Assembly: GCA_017618435.1 (NCBI GenBank)
Contig: JAFZUH010000076.1
Location: forward strand, 1 to 14,152
Length of the DNA: 14,152 bases
Source of the DNA: Bacteroidales bacterium
Lineage (GTDB): Bacteria; Bacteroidota; Bacteroidia; Bacteroidales; WCHB1-69
Reading direction: 5' to 3'
Every line of letters starts with the position of its first letter. The stretch's first letter is position 1. The position numbers and the translations under genes were made by a program. Under the pieces are notes generated by a model. That model was not told the origin of the DNA, ran no database searches, and saw nothing but the letters and a program-made list of their open reading frames with translations. Positions 13,735 through 14,152 of this stretch are shown in pieces.

Positions 13735-14152
13735 ATGAGTACCTCTGTCGCTCCCCGTCCGTATTTTTGCATGGAAGCGTCAAAATAGTGCAGATTGGAA
13801 TATTGCTTCAATATGGCAATCAATTCATTTTTGAGAATGAAATTGCCTACGCCATGTATAAAAATTATGCGTTGATAATGTTCGGCAATAGCACTTTCTA
13901 TGGCTTTAACAATCACCGATTTCTGTTTTTCAAGAATTTCCTCGCGTGTCCACGCAGAATGGTCATCAACAAGGGCTTCTATATGCAAATCTATTTCGGC
14001 TTCCCTTTCTTTGGTTTGAAATTCTTCAATAAAAGCAGGCGGAGCAACAATTTGTTTTTGCACAACGGCTTGTTCTTGCAAATTATCGTCTTTTTCGGAT
14101 AAAATATTACTTTCCAATATAGTTGGAACCGCTATTTGCACCAACAAAGCAC
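13719..14152 (-). CDS. Smr-domain protein, DUF2027-like, C-terminal part (runs off right edge)
   Basis: The frame is open from base 14152 to the stop at 13721-13719. No start is inside the window: the TTG at 14147-14145 is in frame, but coding sequence continues through it to the edge. After a linker (about 50 residues, acidic/Gln-rich) comes a Smr domain. It includes EIDLHIEALVDD (DLH at about 13991-13983), a helix, IIFIHGVGN (His-Gly at 13856-13851) and DASMQKYGRGATEVLI near the end. The DLH and HGxG elements are Smr hallmarks; such domains occur in MutS2 and in nuclease-like proteins. The Bacteroidota architecture most like this is DUF2027 plus Smr, rather than MutS2, because the preceding linker lacks MutS2 features. 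Function is unknown. Confidence 0.8.
   Translation of the reverse strand, partial: ALLVQIAVPTILESNILSEKDDNLQEQAVVQKQIVAPPAFIEEFQTKEREAEIDLHIEALVDDHSAWTREEILEKQKSVIVKAIESAIAEHYQRIIFIHGVGNFILKNELIAILKQYSNLHYFDASMQKYGRGATEVLIKKHE

Noticed and set aside
13641..14102. 153-codon plus-strand frame
   Set aside because: Opposite to the Smr-domain gene, whose motifs are clear; also overlaps the end of rnfB and the terminator.

Overview
The window looks like a chromosomal segment from an AT-rich Bacteroidota genome, most likely of the order Bacteroidales. Four observations support this. Several genes are preceded by the Bacteroidota-type -7 box TAnnTTTG (644-651, 3527-3534, 12836-12843, and 444-437 on the minus strand). 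Shine-Dalgarno sequences are weak or missing. A HmuY/HmuR/HmuS haem-uptake set with calycin-like lipoproteins is present, as is a Smr-domain protein of the DUF2027 type. I cannot name a species.

Layout. (1) 1-413, minus: 5' part of recQ, running off the left edge and divergent from rpsO. (2) 705-3305, plus: rpsO (ribosomal protein S15) and pnp (polynucleotide phosphorylase), with a terminator-like hairpin after rpsO, a second perfect hairpin just ahead of pnp and a strong terminator after pnp. (3) 3431-3534: a 20-bp near-perfect inverted repeat followed by a canonical promoter. (4) 3552-12166: a five-gene operon-like run on the plus strand, namely a small calycin-like lipoprotein, a two-domain calycin-like lipoprotein, a HmuY-like haemophore, a HmuR-like TonB-dependent receptor and a HmuS-like CobN-family protein. 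(5) 12167-12835: about 670 bp without a convincing gene, holding a dispersed-type palindromic repeat and several hairpins, two of them terminator-like. (6) 12868-13677: rnfB, with no other rnf gene in view. (7) 13719-14152, minus: C-terminal part of a Smr-domain protein, convergent with rnfB and sharing a bidirectional terminator.

How the main locus probably works (inference from known Hmu systems): the surface lipoproteins, including HmuY, capture haem or a related tetrapyrrole. HmuR imports it through the outer membrane using TonB energy. HmuS, a CobN-like protein apparently anchored in the inner membrane at both ends, would remove the metal. The hmuTUV genes that follow hmuS in Porphyromonas gingivalis are absent here.

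The most interesting signal is a shared one. The histidines described as haem ligands in P. gingivalis HmuY and HmuR seem to be replaced by methionines in both proteins, and HmuS has a methionine-rich linker of about 110 residues. This suggests a methionine-based variant of the haem-handling pathway, possibly controlled by the paired inverted repeat upstream.
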